DNA of 64,000 bases from an uncultured Clostridia bacterium (GTDB lineage Bacteria; Bacillota_A; Clostridia; TANB77; CAG-508): contig CANQQF010000001.1 of NCBI GenBank assembly GCA_947625985.1, positions 52,408-116,407 of the forward strand. Reading direction: 5' to 3'. The notes under the pieces were generated by a model. The model made no database searches and was not told the origin of the DNA. It was given only the letters and a program-made list of their open reading frames with translations. The position numbers and the translations under genes were made by a program. This document shows, piece after piece, positions 8,995 to 20,500 of this stretch. Within the stretch, counting starts at the first letter, position 1. Each line of letters opens with the position of its first letter.

Positions 8995-9684
8995 TTAGAA
9001 AACCTTTTTGCATATTTTATGCTTTAGCTTGTGTCTTATTAAAACCGCTATAAGGCTTAGTATTATTACAACTATTCCACCTAATATTATATAATTATAA
9101 CCTTCAAAACCTGTAATTATTGATACTATAACTTCTGATTCACTATAATTATTTGTATGTTTCATTGATTCTAAATTATCTGTATTTAGTTCAGTTTGTG
9201 TTGTTTTTTCTAATATTCTTTGATCTATATCATCACTAGAATCTATTAATACAGAATTGTCTTTTACTCCTGCTAATTGTGAAGCTTGTCCTTGTGTTGT
9301 TAACTCTTTAGTTACACTTTCTCCTGGTCCAATCTCTCCAAAAGTATCAGTAGATAAAATCTCTCCATCTTGATCCCAAATTTTTGTAACATTTTTTAAT
9401 TCTGCTGGCAAATAAGAATAAACATTTTCTACATACCCACTTGAGTCACCTTTATTTGTTATTGTTATTTCAAATACTACCTCTACTTCTGTTGAATCCA
9501 TATCTTCTTTGCTAATTTCTACTTTAGCTAATTTATTGTCAGAAGGAGCTTCTGGTCCATATGTTCCATGATTTGTTAATAGTGACATTGATTTTATTAC
9601 TGTATTAACTTCAAAATCTGTATAATTTATTTCAATTGGTACTACCGCTTCTTTTTTAGTTGTTGTATTTTCTGTTTCTGCCAT
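8995..9684 (-). CDS. Small surface anchor protein with C-terminal SIITG/membrane segment, no signal peptide
   Basis: A 229-residue protein homologous, by eye, to the 286- and 277-residue proteins at 16.6-17.5 kb and 37.1-37.9 kb and to the C-terminus of the 2164-residue giant. Shared landmarks are PIEINYTDFEV, NKLAKVEI, a DUF11-like core ending in TFGEIGPGESVT, SSDDIDQRILE, then NNYSESEVIVSIITG (SIITG at 188-192), a hydrophobic helix and a KHKICKK tail. Unlike its paralogues it lacks the N-terminal membrane or signal segment: homology begins 13 residues in. The start has AAGGAG about 13 bases upstream. It follows the 2231-residue giant by 52 bp and is presumably cotranscribed. Export without a signal is unexplained; N-terminal loss is possible. 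Function as partner or anchor is inferred. Confidence 0.8.
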   Translation of the reverse strand: MAETENTTTKKEAVVPIEINYTDFEVNTVIKSMSLLTNHGTYGPEAPSDNKLAKVEISKEDMDSTEVEVVFEITITNKGDSSGYVENVYSYLPAELKNVTKIWDQDGEILSTDTFGEIGPGESVTKELTTQGQASQLAGVKDNSVLIDSSDDIDQRILEKTTQTELNTDNLESMKHTNNYSESEVIVSIITGFEGYNYIILGGIVVIILSLIAVLIRHKLKHKICKKVF

Positions 9685-9736
9685 TATTAGATTTCATCTC
9701 CTTTCTGATTTACTTTGTATTCTTCTTTGTTATATT

Positions 9737-12700
9737 TTAATAATTTATAGTCAAATTATATCTATCACTTTTATTTCCATATAAATCCTGAATATACCAA
9801 GAAAGTTCACCTGAACCTCCTGATTGAGCTCCATGCATATAAAGTTCTTCAACAAATTCTCCAGATTTTGCTTCTGCTTCTGGAGTACTTAAATATATAC
9901 TATGCCCAGTAACTGAAGTCCCTGTTTCCTTATCCATAACATTTGAATATTGGTTTGTTGTATATTTAGGTAATCCTGATGTTGCATCTGAACCAGTATA
10001 TCTTATTGTAACTTTAGCACTTGATACATGACAATATGGACAATTTACAATTCCACCTTTTGTTTGACTTACACTTGATATAACTGGTTTGTCTGAATCT
10101 ATATTACTAAAATCAATATCTTTTTCTGCTACATTTCCTGCATCATCTGTAACACGTAATCTTACTTTTCCTACTCCCCATAGTCCATAGAAATATGCTC
10201 TTGTACTTGTACTACTAGTTCCAAAATGTAAATTAAAATCTCCTTCAATACTAGAACTGTTGAAAGCACCTCCAGCATTACTTCCATCAAAGAACCATTG
10301 ATATTTACCTATTCCCATTCCTTTTTCTGTAACTTTAGCATTAACCCTATCTCTGTTATCTTCATCTAAACTTAATTCTATTGTTGGTGGGTAAACATCT
10401 ATATTGGTTATTTCTTTTTCAGCTGGAACTTCAATTGAACCAACTACACTCTTAGCATATATTGTAGTATTTTCTTTCATAACAAATGATTGTGAGTATG
10501 GTTGATAACTACTTCCATCTGTACTATAAAGTTTTTGTATTCCTGCTGGTGTATCAGGATATGTTATAGTTACTGTTACTTGTGTTGTCCAATTATTTGT
10601 ATCAAAGTTTATTATTGGTTTTAATACATCATACACATTATTAGAAATTACTATTTCTTGTTTATTGTAATTTCCAACATAATCTTTCACATAGAAATAC
10701 CATGTTCCTGTACTTGTTGCTGTTCCTTTTTGTGTCACTGGCTGTGTTGTTTGCTCTATAGGTTGCCAACCTGGTGATTGATCTGTTAAACTATCATCTT
10801 TACTAAACTGATATCCTACTATACCACTGTCAACATCTATCGCATTTCCTAAAAGCTCTATTCCACCATTTTGGTCAATTGCTGAACCTGGTAATGCACT
10901 TGTAATTTCAGGTGCTTCATTATCAATTTTTAAAACTGTCTTATCTGCTGATCTACTTACTCCATTTAATGTGGCTTTTGCATGAATAGACTTATTATTA
11001 TCTCTAATCGTTATTTGTTGACCTGTATATGTGTCCCAACCAGTTACTTCATCCACACTGTATTCTTTTTGTATTCCTGTTATCTCTGGGAATGATATTG
11101 TAGCTGATTTCTCTTTTGCCCAATCTTCAGGTGTATAAGTAATTGTTGGTGTAATAGCATCATAAACACTTTCTTCTACTTCTACCTCATGCTTAGCATA
11201 ATTTCCTGCTTTATCTTTTGCATAGAAATACCATGTTCCTGTTTTTGTTACTGAACCTTCCTTTACTTCTTCTTGTTTTGATACTTCTGATAAATTATTC
11301 CAACCATCTGAACTACTATTTAAGTTTTCATCTTGGCTAACTTGCCATGCTATTATTCCACTTTCATTATCTTTAAACGTTCCTGTTATCTTTATTGTAC
11401 CATCATTCTTTAACTCGCTAGAAATAACATTACTAATTGTAGGTTCTTGTTTATCAATATTTGTTATTTCTTTTTCTGCAATAACATCTTCTCCTACATT
11501 ATCTATATCTCTAAAACTTCTTGCATAAACTGTTCTATTTGTATTAACCGAAAAGTCACTATAATATGTATTCCACACTTGCTTATCAAAACTATATTGT
11601 TTTGTAAATCCTGGTAAGTCTGGATAACTTATTGATACATTAACATCACTATTTGTCCACTCTTCTTCTGGAGTCACTGTTATAACAGGTGCTTCTATAT
11701 CTGATGTTGTTACTTTTGCTATTACTGATTCTATTTTATTTCCAGCTTCATCTTCTACCTCTGTTTGTACATCATATTGTGTACATCTTTTTAGTCCATC
11801 AAATTTATGTGAATTTTCTGAATCTTGTACCCATTCTTGCCATGTGTCAATAGAACTTTCTTTTATTCTATATTTTATAGTACTTTCTTTAACACCACTG
11901 TCAATATCACTTTGTTTTAACGTTGCTGTAATAGATGACATATCACATTGAAGTGTCGGTGCATCTGTTGTAGGCATTGTATTATCTAAATAAAATACTT
12001 TTGATCTTTCTATTATTTCATTTCCATTTGTTGTTTCAACCAATGCCCATAAATACCAATTATCTCCTGTTCCTTCATTTTGAGTTATTTGTTGTCTATT
12101 TGTAAAAGTTTTTTCAAAAGATTCTTTATCTGGTCTATCTGTACTCTGTGTCCATTGATATTTATAACTTGATCTATCTATAATATCTGTTTCTTCTACT
12201 GTAATAACTGAAGTTTGTTCTTTTTTATATGTTTGGTTTCCATCTGGGTAGAACGTTATTGATGGATTAGCCAGATTTCTTGGTGTTTCACTATTTGGCC
12301 CTGCAAAGATATCTTCATTTTCTCCTTTGTACACCATATAGTATTCTTCACTATCTGTCAATGAAACTTTTCCATTTGGACTTATCCCTTCTAATTCATC
12401 AACATCTTGTAAAGTTTCTAATATTCCATCATCTGTTACCCATAAATATGGTTTTAATGTTTTATCTTGTAAAGTAATATCGGTTGTAGTTTCTAAACTA
12501 AACTCTACAGGTTTAACTGTTTTTTCATCTATTGTTTGATAAACAGTTGCTGTTAGATCAGGGTCCACTTTAGTTCTGTTTGGATGTATATACCTTTGTA
12601 CTGTTATATCTTTCTTTAATACTCTATGAACTATATTTTCTGGAGTTATTTCTGCATCTGGGTCTTCGGGATCCACTCTATTCTCCGCCTTCTCTAGGTT

Positions 12701-15700
12701 ACTTGAATCTATTGTCCATCCATCTTCTTTCCAGCCTGCCTGTTGTAAATCTTGAGGAACTACTTTGTCCTCATCTGGTATTTTTGGACCTTCTCCTCCT
12801 TTTATAGTTCCATCATATCCTACAAATATTTCTTGTTCTACTGTTCCTATAGAACCATCTGGCTTAGTGTAACGTGTTTGTTTTTTAAATGAGTATGACA
12901 TATAATATTTTGCATCTTCTGAAACTTCTGCATCACCATTTAATTCTACATCTACTTCAGCATCTGGTTCTGTATTTTTTGACCATCCTCTAGGTTCTGC
13001 TGTATATTGATAGTTTTTATACTGTATTTGTACACTGTCTGTGGATTCAAGATTGACTGTTTTTGATTCTTCATCTACTTCTATTTGAGTTGTTTTATCA
13101 TCTAGTCTTCTACCTCTATAAACATATCTCATTACAGTTATATTTCTAGGTGGTTCTTTTTGAGTTGTTATATGTGCAACTTCTGATTCTATCTCATTAC
13201 CTGCATTATCTTGTGCTATTGTTTTTACATCATATTGTGTTAAGCCCTTTAATCCTGTAAATGTGTGTGAATTTGCTGAATCATTTTCCCATTCCTGCCA
13301 TTGTTCACTTGAGCTTTCTTTTATTGCATATTTTCTTGTACTCAATTTTATTCCACTATCAGCATCTGTTTGATTTGTTGATGCTGTAATAGTTGTTACA
13401 TCTGCATTTAATGTTGGTTCATTAGTTGTTGGTGCAGTATTATCTAAATAGAATGGTTCTGATTTTTGTACTATTGTTTTTCCTGTTTTTGTTTTTACCA
13501 ATGCCCATAAATACCAATTATTTCCTGTGACTCCATTCTTTGTCACTTCTTGATTATTTGTAAAGCTTTCTGTAAAAGTGTCTTCTTCTGGTTTTTCTTC
13601 ACTTTGTAACCATTGATATTTATAACTTGAATTATCTACAATATCTGTTTCTTTTACTTTAACTACTGTAGACTGCTCTTTCTTATATGTTTCACTTCCA
13701 TCTGGCTCAAATGTTATTGTAGGATCATTTAAATCTTTAAGTTTATTATCATCATCATCGCCTGTTGTTCCTCCAAAAATATTTTCATTTTCAACTTTAT
13801 ATATCATATAATATTTTGCATTTTCTGATAATGAAACTGTCCCATTTGGTTTTATACCTTCTAAATCACTAACTTCTGTTAATGTATCTAATATTCCATC
13901 ATCTGTTACCCATAGGTATGGTTTTAATGTTTTATCTTGAATTGTTATATCACTTGTTGTTCCTAAATTTATTGTTGCTGGTGTAATTGTTGAATCATCA
14001 ACTTTTCTGTATATTGTTCCTTCTAAATCTGGTTCTACTTTTGTTCTATTTGGGTAAATATATCTTTCTACATATATTTTCTTTTTTAACACTCTATGCA
14101 CTTCATCATTTGGATTAATTGGATTTTTTGGATCTGACGGTTTTTCTGGATCTACTCTATTATCTTCATCATCTAAATTATCTGGATCTTTTGTCCAACC
14201 ATCATCTTCCCATCCATCATCTTCTAACTCAGGTGGTATCTTCTTGTCTTCTTCTGGTAACTTTGGAGCTTCTCCTTCTTTTGTATTTCCGTCATATCCT
14301 ACATATATATCTTGTTCCAATGTACCTGTAGTTCCATCTGATTTTTTATAATGTATTAACTTCTTAAATATATATGACATATAATATCTAGTATCTTTTG
14401 AAACTTCTATATCACTATCTAAAGCTACTTCTATTTCAGCATCTGGTTCTGCACTTGTAGACCATCCTCTTGGCTCTGCTGTATATTCATAATTTTTATA
14501 TTGGAATTGTATACTGTCAGTTCTTCCAAGATTGAATTGTGCTTTTTCTTCTCCTTCCTCTAATACCTTACTTAAATCTTGTAATCTTTTATTTTTATAT
14601 ACATATCTTCTAACTACTATTGAATCTTGTGTTGGATCATCTGAAGGATCTGATGGGTCTGAAGGATTATTTTCATAATCTTCTTTTGTTTTTCCTTGTA
14701 TATCCACCTCTTCAATACTTATTTTGTTATTAACTTTTCCTACTGAATAATCTGCTGTAACTTCTAACACTATTGGTATATCTTTATAATCTTTTTCTTG
14801 TTCAACATTCTCTGCTTTCTCTTCTTTCTCAGTTTCTTCATTATTTTTAGTCATGGGTTGTATTAGGTTGTCTTCTCCATATATATAACTAAATTTTTGT
14901 GTTTGTACTTTATTACCTTCAACAACTTTCCAACCATTCTCTTCATTTATTTCATTATTTTCTGCTAACTTTAACCCTTCTGGAATTTCGTCTACTATCT
15001 TATTTACATACCCTGCACCTTTTCCTCTGTTATAAATTCTAACTGTAATTTCTATCAAATCACCATATCTTATATTTTTCTTATCTTCTTCACCATTTAT
15101 TTTATTTATAAAAGGATCTACTTCTAAATCAGGTTGATCAGGTTTTGTAATATTAACCAATACCTGGTCTTTTATTGGTTGTATTAATTCATAATTACTT
15201 GCATCTTGTCCTATTAATTTAATATCCTCTAATTCTACTTCATATCTACCAATATTACTATCTGCTATTATTCCAGTTTCAGGATAAACTGCAGTAACAT
15301 CATCATTTATTACTACATTCTCTAATTCCCCATGTACAATTTCTACTTCTTTTTTTGCATTTGCTTTTCTATCTTTTCCTTTTATTCCTTCAATTGTAAT
15401 TACTCTTTTTGTTATTGTAAATGTTCCTTTTATTCCTGTATCTTGTTCTACACCTTCACTTAAAACTTTAAGTTCATATTCATATTTTCCTGCTTCAACA
15501 GGTTTTATTGGTTTTCCATCATAATATTCGTATATTTCTACTCCATATGGATTATTATATGAAATCCCTTGAGGAGTACCATTATATTCTTTTTGTTGTT
15601 CTGTAACTTGAAGTCCCTCAATTAAATCACATATTGGGCAATTATATGAAGTGTAATTTGGATGACCTAATCCCATTGTACATTCTTTTGTTTCTACAAC

Positions 15701-16432
15701 TTCAAAATTTCTTTCTTCGCGTTCTGAAGTATTTCCTTCTGAGTTTGATACAGTAAGACAAATTGAGTATTCTCCTAACTCCTCATAATTAGTTCTTAGC
15801 TTTTCACCTGAATACACTAGAATTCCGTCTTTATATATTTCCCAGAAATATGAGTTTATTTCTTTCCCTGTTGGATCATAAGATTGTTCTTCTATTGTTA
15901 AATCTTGATATGATGTTATTTGTTTGCTAAGCACGTCAAACAAAGCTATAGGCTTACTTTCTTCTCTAGAATTTATTGTCTTTACAGTTGGAAAACTCCA
16001 TCTTTGTTTTGAATCTTTAACACGTAGTTGTATATCATAGTCTTTAGAACTATCTATTTTTTCAAGTTTTCCATCATTCCATTCCTCTTGAGTTGTTTCT
16101 TTCCACTTCCATTCTTCTTCTTCAATAAAAATATCTTCTTTACCTAGAGCATATGAACTACTATTCAATTTAATCTCTAAATTATCTCTTTCTATACTAA
16201 ACTTTGCAATTGGCCTATTATAAACATTTTGATTCTCATCCTCTAGTTTAGTTGCATTTTCATATTCTTCTGATGCTTCCCCTACTTGCTGTGTTCCTTT
16301 TTCATCGTTTAATTCTTTATATCTCAAATCAACTGCATATGAAAGCACATAGACAAAACTTTGCGCTGTTAAAGAAATAATGAGAATAAATACCATTAAG
16401 ATTTTCAAAAGAACTCTATGTAATGTTTGCAT
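9737..16432 (-). CDS. Giant secreted mosaic surface protein (2231 aa)
   Basis: A 2231-residue extracellular protein. A signal peptide of about 31 residues is followed by PKD/Ig-like modules (to about 250) and the Cys-His-Cys-Cys signature (ECTMGLGHP... CPICDLI, about 250-275). Next come one YDG-type beta module (about 344-430), a DUF11-like module (about 440-580), four VxRY repeats (starting near 604, 790, 1097 and 1277, each with GWST or LWVT and YYMSY/YYMIY landmarks), and alternating bacterial Ig-like modules with WTNSDVNVSISYP and GTWYFYVKDxxGNY motifs. A C-terminal domain carries CPYC (about 2134). It has no C-terminal membrane segment. ATG 16432 is chosen over the in-frame TTG 3 bases earlier because GGAGGAG is well placed. 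The next gene encodes a membrane-anchored small protein. A structural or adhesive role is inferred. Confidence 0.85.
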   Translation of the reverse strand: MQTLHRVLLKILMVFILIISLTAQSFVYVLSYAVDLRYKELNDEKGTQQVGEASEEYENATKLEDENQNVYNRPIAKFSIERDNLEIKLNSSSYALGKEDIFIEEEEWKWKETTQEEWNDGKLEKIDSSKDYDIQLRVKDSKQRWSFPTVKTINSREESKPIALFDVLSKQITSYQDLTIEEQSYDPTGKEINSYFWEIYKDGILVYSGEKLRTNYEELGEYSICLTVSNSEGNTSEREERNFEVVETKECTMGLGHPNYTSYNCPICDLIEGLQVTEQQKEYNGTPQGISYNNPYGVEIYEYYDGKPIKPVEAGKYEYELKVLSEGVEQDTGIKGTFTITKRVITIEGIKGKDRKANAKKEVEIVHGELENVVINDDVTAVYPETGIIADSNIGRYEVELEDIKLIGQDASNYELIQPIKDQVLVNITKPDQPDLEVDPFINKINGEEDKKNIRYGDLIEITVRIYNRGKGAGYVNKIVDEIPEGLKLAENNEINEENGWKVVEGNKVQTQKFSYIYGEDNLIQPMTKNNEETEKEEKAENVEQEKDYKDIPIVLEVTADYSVGKVNNKISIEEVDIQGKTKEDYENNPSDPSDPSDDPTQDSIVVRRYVYKNKRLQDLSKVLEEGEEKAQFNLGRTDSIQFQYKNYEYTAEPRGWSTSAEPDAEIEVALDSDIEVSKDTRYYMSYIFKKLIHYKKSDGTTGTLEQDIYVGYDGNTKEGEAPKLPEEDKKIPPELEDDGWEDDGWTKDPDNLDDEDNRVDPEKPSDPKNPINPNDEVHRVLKKKIYVERYIYPNRTKVEPDLEGTIYRKVDDSTITPATINLGTTSDITIQDKTLKPYLWVTDDGILDTLTEVSDLEGIKPNGTVSLSENAKYYMIYKVENENIFGGTTGDDDDNKLKDLNDPTITFEPDGSETYKKEQSTVVKVKETDIVDNSSYKYQWLQSEEKPEEDTFTESFTNNQEVTKNGVTGNNWYLWALVKTKTGKTIVQKSEPFYLDNTAPTTNEPTLNADVTTITASTNQTDADSGIKLSTRKYAIKESSSEQWQEWENDSANSHTFTGLKGLTQYDVKTIAQDNAGNEIESEVAHITTQKEPPRNITVMRYVYRGRRLDDKTTQIEVDEESKTVNLESTDSVQIQYKNYQYTAEPRGWSKNTEPDAEVDVELNGDAEVSEDAKYYMSYSFKKQTRYTKPDGSIGTVEQEIFVGYDGTIKGGEGPKIPDEDKVVPQDLQQAGWKEDGWTIDSSNLEKAENRVDPEDPDAEITPENIVHRVLKKDITVQRYIHPNRTKVDPDLTATVYQTIDEKTVKPVEFSLETTTDITLQDKTLKPYLWVTDDGILETLQDVDELEGISPNGKVSLTDSEEYYMVYKGENEDIFAGPNSETPRNLANPSITFYPDGNQTYKKEQTSVITVEETDIIDRSSYKYQWTQSTDRPDKESFEKTFTNRQQITQNEGTGDNWYLWALVETTNGNEIIERSKVFYLDNTMPTTDAPTLQCDMSSITATLKQSDIDSGVKESTIKYRIKESSIDTWQEWVQDSENSHKFDGLKRCTQYDVQTEVEDEAGNKIESVIAKVTTSDIEAPVITVTPEEEWTNSDVNVSISYPDLPGFTKQYSFDKQVWNTYYSDFSVNTNRTVYARSFRDIDNVGEDVIAEKEITNIDKQEPTISNVISSELKNDGTIKITGTFKDNESGIIAWQVSQDENLNSSSDGWNNLSEVSKQEEVKEGSVTKTGTWYFYAKDKAGNYAKHEVEVEESVYDAITPTITYTPEDWAKEKSATISFPEITGIQKEYSVDEVTGWDTYTGQQITIRDNNKSIHAKATLNGVSRSADKTVLKIDNEAPEITSALPGSAIDQNGGIELLGNAIDVDSGIVGYQFSKDDSLTDQSPGWQPIEQTTQPVTQKGTATSTGTWYFYVKDYVGNYNKQEIVISNNVYDVLKPIINFDTNNWTTQVTVTITYPDTPAGIQKLYSTDGSSYQPYSQSFVMKENTTIYAKSVVGSIEVPAEKEITNIDVYPPTIELSLDEDNRDRVNAKVTEKGMGIGKYQWFFDGSNAGGAFNSSSIEGDFNLHFGTSSTSTRAYFYGLWGVGKVRLRVTDDAGNVAEKDIDFSNIDSDKPVISSVSQTKGGIVNCPYCHVSSAKVTIRYTGSDATSGLPKYTTNQYSNVMDKETGTSVTGHSIYLSTPEAEAKSGEFVEELYMHGAQSGGSGELSWYIQDLYGNKSDRYNLTINY

Positions 16433-16455
16433 CAAACTCCTCCTTTTCTATATAA

Positions 16456-16484
16456 AATATAGCATTTAGCTTTTTTTATTTCAA
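16456..16484 (-). promoter_or_regulatory. Extended -10 SigA promoter of the 2231-residue giant
   Basis: TTGAAA (16479-16484), a 17-bp spacer ending in TGC, and TATATT (16456-16461) on the minus strand. The spacer TAAAAAAAG...ATGC is nearly the same as in the promoter at 36758-36786. Confidence 0.7.
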
Positions 16485-16603
16485 TGGGTATTTTTCCTCA
16501 AAAAAAGAGGCAGTTCTATGCTTTTACGTAAGCTTAATTTTTGAGAGTCAGTTTTTATTTTACATTTAATTTACATTTTTGTAACTTAATTTTAAAATCA
16601 AAA

Positions 16604-16634
16604 CAAAGAACCCCTGTTTACTTAGGGATTCTTT
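16604..16634 (-). terminator. Rho-independent terminator after the 286-residue anchor gene
   Basis: On the minus strand, AAAGAATCCCT pairs with AGGGGTTCTTTG and is followed by a T-rich tract, 8 bases past the stop codon. Confidence 0.75.
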
Positions 16635-16641
16635 ATTTTGA

Positions 16642-17502
16642 TTATTTTTTATTGTTTTGGTTATGTTTTAACTTTAATTTTATTATAATTGCACTAATAA
16701 TTAATACTATTACAATTGATATTATAATAATTGCAATTTTTATTCCTTTTAAACCTGTTGATACAGAAACTATTGTTTCATTACTACTATAATTGTTTGT
16801 GTCTTCAATTAAATCTATATCTTCATTTGTTATAGCTCTTCCTTTTGCCTTTTCCAATATTCTTTGATTAATATCATCACTCGATAGTAATACAGCATAA
16901 TTTTTAGTTGTTCCTGCCATTTTTGTAGCATCTCCTTGTACTACTAATTCTTGTGTCACACTTTCTCCTGGTGCGATTTCTCCAAAACTATCAGAAGAAA
17001 GTACTTCTCCATTTGTTGCCCAACTTCTTGAAATATTACTTACCGTTGATGGCAAATAACTATAAACGTTATCGACATATCCACTTGCATTACCATTATT
17101 AGTAACTGTAACATCAAATACAATTTCAATTTCAGAATTGTCCATTGATTTTCTATATACTTCTGTCTTAGCCAATTTATTGTTAGGAGGTGCTATTGTT
17201 CCTGTTCTTGTACCATTTGTTATCTGCGTTAAAGATTTTATCGATACATCTATTTCAAAATCTGTATGACTTATTTTTATAGGCAGGACAGCTTCACTAA
17301 TGTCTTCCTCTGTTTCTTTAAATGAATTTGAAGAATTCATGGAGGCTGCTTTGAGTTGAATTTCTGATACTTGTGCTAATTTTTCGTGCTTGTTTTTAAA
17401 TGTTAATATAGTTAAAAAAGTCAAAATAATTGCTACACTTATTAACATACTAAATATCAAATATATTATTCTTTTTTTCCTTTCTAATAATATTTTTTTC
17501 AT
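16642..17502 (-). CDS. Small surface anchor protein (286 aa), SVSTG C-terminus
   Basis: A bitopic or secreted protein. A basic start (MKKILLERKKR) and a hydrophobic segment at about 13-35 act as signal or anchor. The homology domain begins at PIKISHTDFEI (about 73) and includes NNKLAKTEVYRK, a DUF11-like core, DSFGEIAPGESVT and SSDDINQRILE. The C-terminus is NNYSSNETIVSVSTG (SVSTG at 246-250), a hydrophobic helix and the basic tail KLKLKHNQNNKK. GGAGG is 9 bases before the ATG. It begins 46 bp after the 4149-residue giant and ends at a terminator, so the two probably form an operon. I infer that it tethers or partners the anchorless giant. The family is not one I can name. Confidence 0.8.
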   Translation of the reverse strand: MKKILLERKKRIIYLIFSMLISVAIILTFLTILTFKNKHEKLAQVSEIQLKAASMNSSNSFKETEEDISEAVLPIKISHTDFEIDVSIKSLTQITNGTRTGTIAPPNNKLAKTEVYRKSMDNSEIEIVFDVTVTNNGNASGYVDNVYSYLPSTVSNISRSWATNGEVLSSDSFGEIAPGESVTQELVVQGDATKMAGTTKNYAVLLSSDDINQRILEKAKGRAITNEDIDLIEDTNNYSSNETIVSVSTGLKGIKIAIIIISIVIVLIISAIIIKLKLKHNQNNKK

Positions 17503-17548
17503 CTTGTTTTACCTCCATGTATTTTATTTCTTCAAATCATTAATTTTT

Positions 17549-20500
17549 CTAGAATGTTACTGGTACCTCTAAAGTATTAGTTGGATTTCCATATGCATCT
17601 GAAAATGATACGGTTATTTTTGTACTTGATCCTGCTGTTTGTCCATGACTATATATTATAAATGTAATATTTCCACTAGTTGCTTTTTGGTCAGGTGCTT
17701 GAGTACAAATTGCATGACCTGTAACAGCTCCTGAACTATCTGTATCATTTACATCCATATATTGATTTACAGCTGTTCCTCCAAAACCTGAACCAATATC
17801 GTTAAATGAAACTGTAACAGTGACTTTACCGCTTGATAATCCACAATGAGGACAATTTGTAATTCCATTAACTTGTGTCGAAACTAAGCTCAATGTTGGT
17901 ACTGATGTATCTTTATTGTTAACATAATACGATGTGCTTCCTTCATTTCCTAATGCATCTTGTGCATAAAATGTTAGTGTACCAACTGCATCAAGTCCTC
18001 CTACTGAAGTTGTTATATATCCTGTTCCTGAGATATTATTTGTAACCCATCCACCATCATAATTTATCGTTCCAGCTGCATTACTTCCATTAAATACCCA
18101 TCTAAATTTCGATACTCCAGATTGTGTATCTCTCATTTTTCCTGCAGCTACTGCTGTAGCATTGTCCATTGATATAGAAAGTTCTGGTGGAGTATTATCA
18201 ATATTTGTTATTTCTTTTTGTGTATCTTTTGTAATATTTTTTAGAATACTTCTTGCTGTTATAGTTTTATTACTGTTTACAGTAAATGGTTCGGAATATG
18301 TGTAAGTTTGTCCATCCATAATATATTTCTTTTCTAATTCTGCAATATCAGGATATGTAATAGTGACAGTAACTTGTTTAGTCCATCCACTATCTGGAGA
18401 AACAGAAATTTTCGGTGCAATATTATCAAATGCTGTCTGTGGTACATTAACTTCTTCTTTACTTACATTTCCTAAATAATCTTTTACATATAAATACCAT
18501 TTTCCTGAATCTTTAACATGTCCTACTAAGCTCGTTTGTTCAGTTGTTTGAGATATCGGTATCCAATTTTCTGATTCTGCTGTTAAAGTATCGTCTTTGC
18601 TATATTGATATCCAACTATTCCGGCTTTGCATATCTATAGCAGTTCCTGTAACTGGAACTCCTCCTGATGCTATATCAAATGTTGTTCCTGGTAATACAC
18701 TTATAATTCTTGGACCTTGTCTATCTATATTATTAATTACTTTTTGAACATCTTTTGTTATTGGTCCTAATATACCTCTAGCTATTATCGTTTTATTTTC
18801 TGTTACTGTAAATGGTTGTGAATATGTTTCGAAATCACTTCCTCCATTTTCACTATATTTCACTTCTAGTCCACCAATTTCTGGATAACTTATAGTTACT
18901 CTTACTTCTTTTGTCCAACCTATTTCTGGTTCAAGCGTTATTGTAGGTTCTATAATACTAAATAGACTATCTTCAACTTCTATTTCCTGCTTAGTATAAT
19001 TACCTAAATGGTCTTTTACGTATAAATACCATGTTCCTGGGGTATTAATTATTCCTGATAGCGTTGTTGTCTCACTTGTTCTATCTATTCGTCTCCAATT
19101 AGGTGAATCTGCTGTTAGTGTGTTATCTTTACTAAATTGATATTCTGTTAGTCCACTTCCTTCATCAATTACTGAAGCTGTAACTTCCACACCACCTATT
19201 AGTGCATTTAGTTCTTCACCATGAGATAAACTATTTATTTTAGGTGCATCTCTATCTATTTTATTTATAGATTTTTGAGTTTCTTTTGTTACATTTCCTA
19301 TTACACTTTTTGCTACTATTGTTTCATTTTCAGTCATTACATATGACTCTGTATAATTTTCAAAACTTGAACCTCCGTTTTTACTATGTAGTTTTTGAAG
19401 TCCTTCTATTTCCGGATAATTTATTGTTACTCTTACCTCTTTTGTCCAATCTTCTGTGTCAAAAGTTATTGTAGGTGTAATATTTTCAAAATCAGATTCT
19501 TCAACATCTGTTGATTCTACAGATACATTTCCAAGATAATCTTTTACAAAAAGATACCATTTTCCTGTATTATTTGCTTGTCCTTTTAATGTAAGTTCAT
19601 TATTTGTTTTATCCACACTTATCCAATCATTTCCATCATCTGTTTGTTTGTTTGAGAATTTGTATGCGACTATACCACTTTTAGTATCTTGAGCCTTTGC
19701 ACTAAGTTCTACATACCCCTCTGGAACTACTTCTGTTCCGTTTGTCATAGAAGATATAATTGGATTTTCTCTATCTATATTTGAAATTTCTTTTTTAACA
19801 TCTCTTACTACACTACCCACTTCACTTCTAGCTACTACTGTTGTATTTTCTTGTAAAGTAAACGTATCTGTATATGGTTGGAATGTTCCTCCTCCGTTTG
19901 TACTATAAGATTTTATCATTCCATCTACACTTGGAAAATCTATAGTTACTGATACTTCTTTTGTCCAATCTGGTTCTGGGGTTACTGTAATTTTTGCATA
20001 AATATTATCAAATAAACTTTCATCAACATCTATTGCAAACTTACTAACATTATCCGCTAAATCTTTTACATAGAAATAATATCTTCCTGAACTTTTTGCC
20101 ATTCCTCTTTCTTCTATTTGTTCAGTAGTTTGAGGTATTTCTATCCAATCTTCTGATTGTGCTGTTAATGAAGGGTTATTACTAAATTGATATCCTACTA
20201 TACCACTTTCATAATCTATTGCAGAGGCTTTAAGAGAAACTCCTCCTGAAGGATCTACTTCTGCTACAAAAGATTCTTTATTAATTGTTGGTGCTATTGT
20301 ATCTATTTTTTCGATTGTTTTATTTACTTGTCTTGTTTTATTATTTAATGTACTTTTTGCATATACTTCTGTGTCATTTGTTGTAATTGTTATTGGTTGG
20401 TCATATTGTGTCCAGTTATTAGCATTATTTATAGAATATTGTTTTGTTGCCGTATTTATGTTTGAATATTTTATTGTTACAGTCTTTCTTTGAGCCCAAC

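Noticed and set aside
17549..18319. Independent 256-residue gene after the 4149-residue giant
   Set aside because: It has no ribosome-binding site or signal peptide, begins in mid-repeat, and the preceding 280 bp are coding-like in the same frame; it is the C-terminus of the frameshifted giant.
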